Below, piece by piece: positions 63,958 through 64,000 of a stretch of 64,000 nt of DNA (its first letter is position 1; the number at the start of each line of letters is the position of its first letter). A program made the translations under genes and the position numbers. The stretch covers positions 3,100,001-3,164,000 of the forward strand of contig NZ_CP033019.1 of assembly GCF_003667705.1 (NCBI RefSeq). The letters are read 5' to 3'. The notes below the pieces were generated by a model. The model was not told the origin of the DNA, did not search any database, and saw only the letters and a list, made by a program, of their open reading frames with translations. The DNA comes from Janthinobacterium agaricidamnosum. Lineage in GTDB: Bacteria; Pseudomonadota; Gammaproteobacteria; Burkholderiales; Burkholderiaceae_D.

Positions 63958-64000
63958 GCTGTTCCTCCCTGTTGTTCGTCGAGGATATGCTTGACGGTGC
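63954..64000 (-). CDS. C-terminal end of the dehydrogenase partner gene, 5' part off window
   Basis: Only 14 residues and the stop are visible (TVKHILDEQQGGTA). The TGA at 63954-63956 overlaps the cytochrome ATG. GGGAGG within it is the ribosome site for the cytochrome gene. A flavin or molybdenum dehydrogenase is expected by analogy with AdhB-type systems; the fragment is too short to tell. Confidence 0.6.
   Translation of the reverse strand, partial: TVKHILDEQQGGTA

Overview
The window is high-GC DNA (roughly two-thirds G+C by eye) with dense, mostly minus-strand operons and no tRNA, rRNA, insertion sequence, prophage block or CRISPR array that I could see. The protein families (SfnR-type sulfur regulator with FMN monooxygenases, homogentisate pathway, NsrR/Hmp, FecI/FecR/FecA, RsbRST) and the dispersed GGGGTCAGACCC palindromes fit a soil or water betaproteobacterium. 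I infer Oxalobacteraceae, probably Janthinobacterium or a close relative; no marker gene here proves the genus.

Layout. (1) 1-11.8 kb is an organosulfur scavenging island: an ABC importer operon headed by a class II aldolase, a broken DszB-like gene, a TonB-dependent receptor, two SsuD-like FMN monooxygenases, an SfnR-like sigma-54 activator and an NtaA/DszA-type monooxygenase. I find four good -24/-12 sigma-54 promoters, each 50-72 bp from the start codon it serves. Upstream of three of them are clusters of a 17-bp element, CTGYTG-N4-GGCAGCA. (2) 11.8-17.4 kb encodes 3-hydroxyphenylacetate to homogentisate to ring cleavage: HmgA, a small MhaB-like coupling protein, an MhaA-like FAD hydroxylase, an MFS permease and a solo LuxR regulator. 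(3) 17.4-27 kb holds housekeeping and envelope genes: msrA, a metallo-hydrolase, hemB, a VirK/YbjX protein, a two-component system, and DUF481 with a lipoprotein alpha/beta hydrolase.

(4) 27-28.5 kb is a RES-type toxin-antitoxin pair with an unusually large antitoxin. (5) 28.5-33.2 kb encodes an MHYT hybrid kinase and an HD-GYP response regulator. (6) 33.5-39.6 kb has two small coupled genes, then a Fur-boxed fecI-fecR-fecA type iron uptake locus. (7) 40-45.4 kb is central carbon metabolism: pyk, gap and ppc. (8) 45.7-51 kb holds nsrR with a self-operator, an orphan membrane-anchored tail-collar-like protein, actP-yjcH for acetate uptake, and a hemerythrin-hmp nitric oxide operon behind an NsrR-like box.

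(9) 51.1-57.3 kb is a stressosome operon: rsbR, rsbS, rsbT, a fused anti-sigma-kinase/PP2C gene and two hybrid histidine kinases. The last four genes overlap each other, and no sigma factor lies nearby. (10) 57.4-64 kb holds a metallophosphoesterase, a DUF4303 protein, a LysR/SDR divergent pair, an Rrf2-regulated thioredoxin-reductase-like flavoprotein, and the tri-haem cytochrome subunit of a membrane dehydrogenase whose catalytic gene runs off the end.

The strongest leads are the sigma-54 sulfur regulon with its 17-bp element, the stressosome-to-histidine-kinase operon, and the RES locus.
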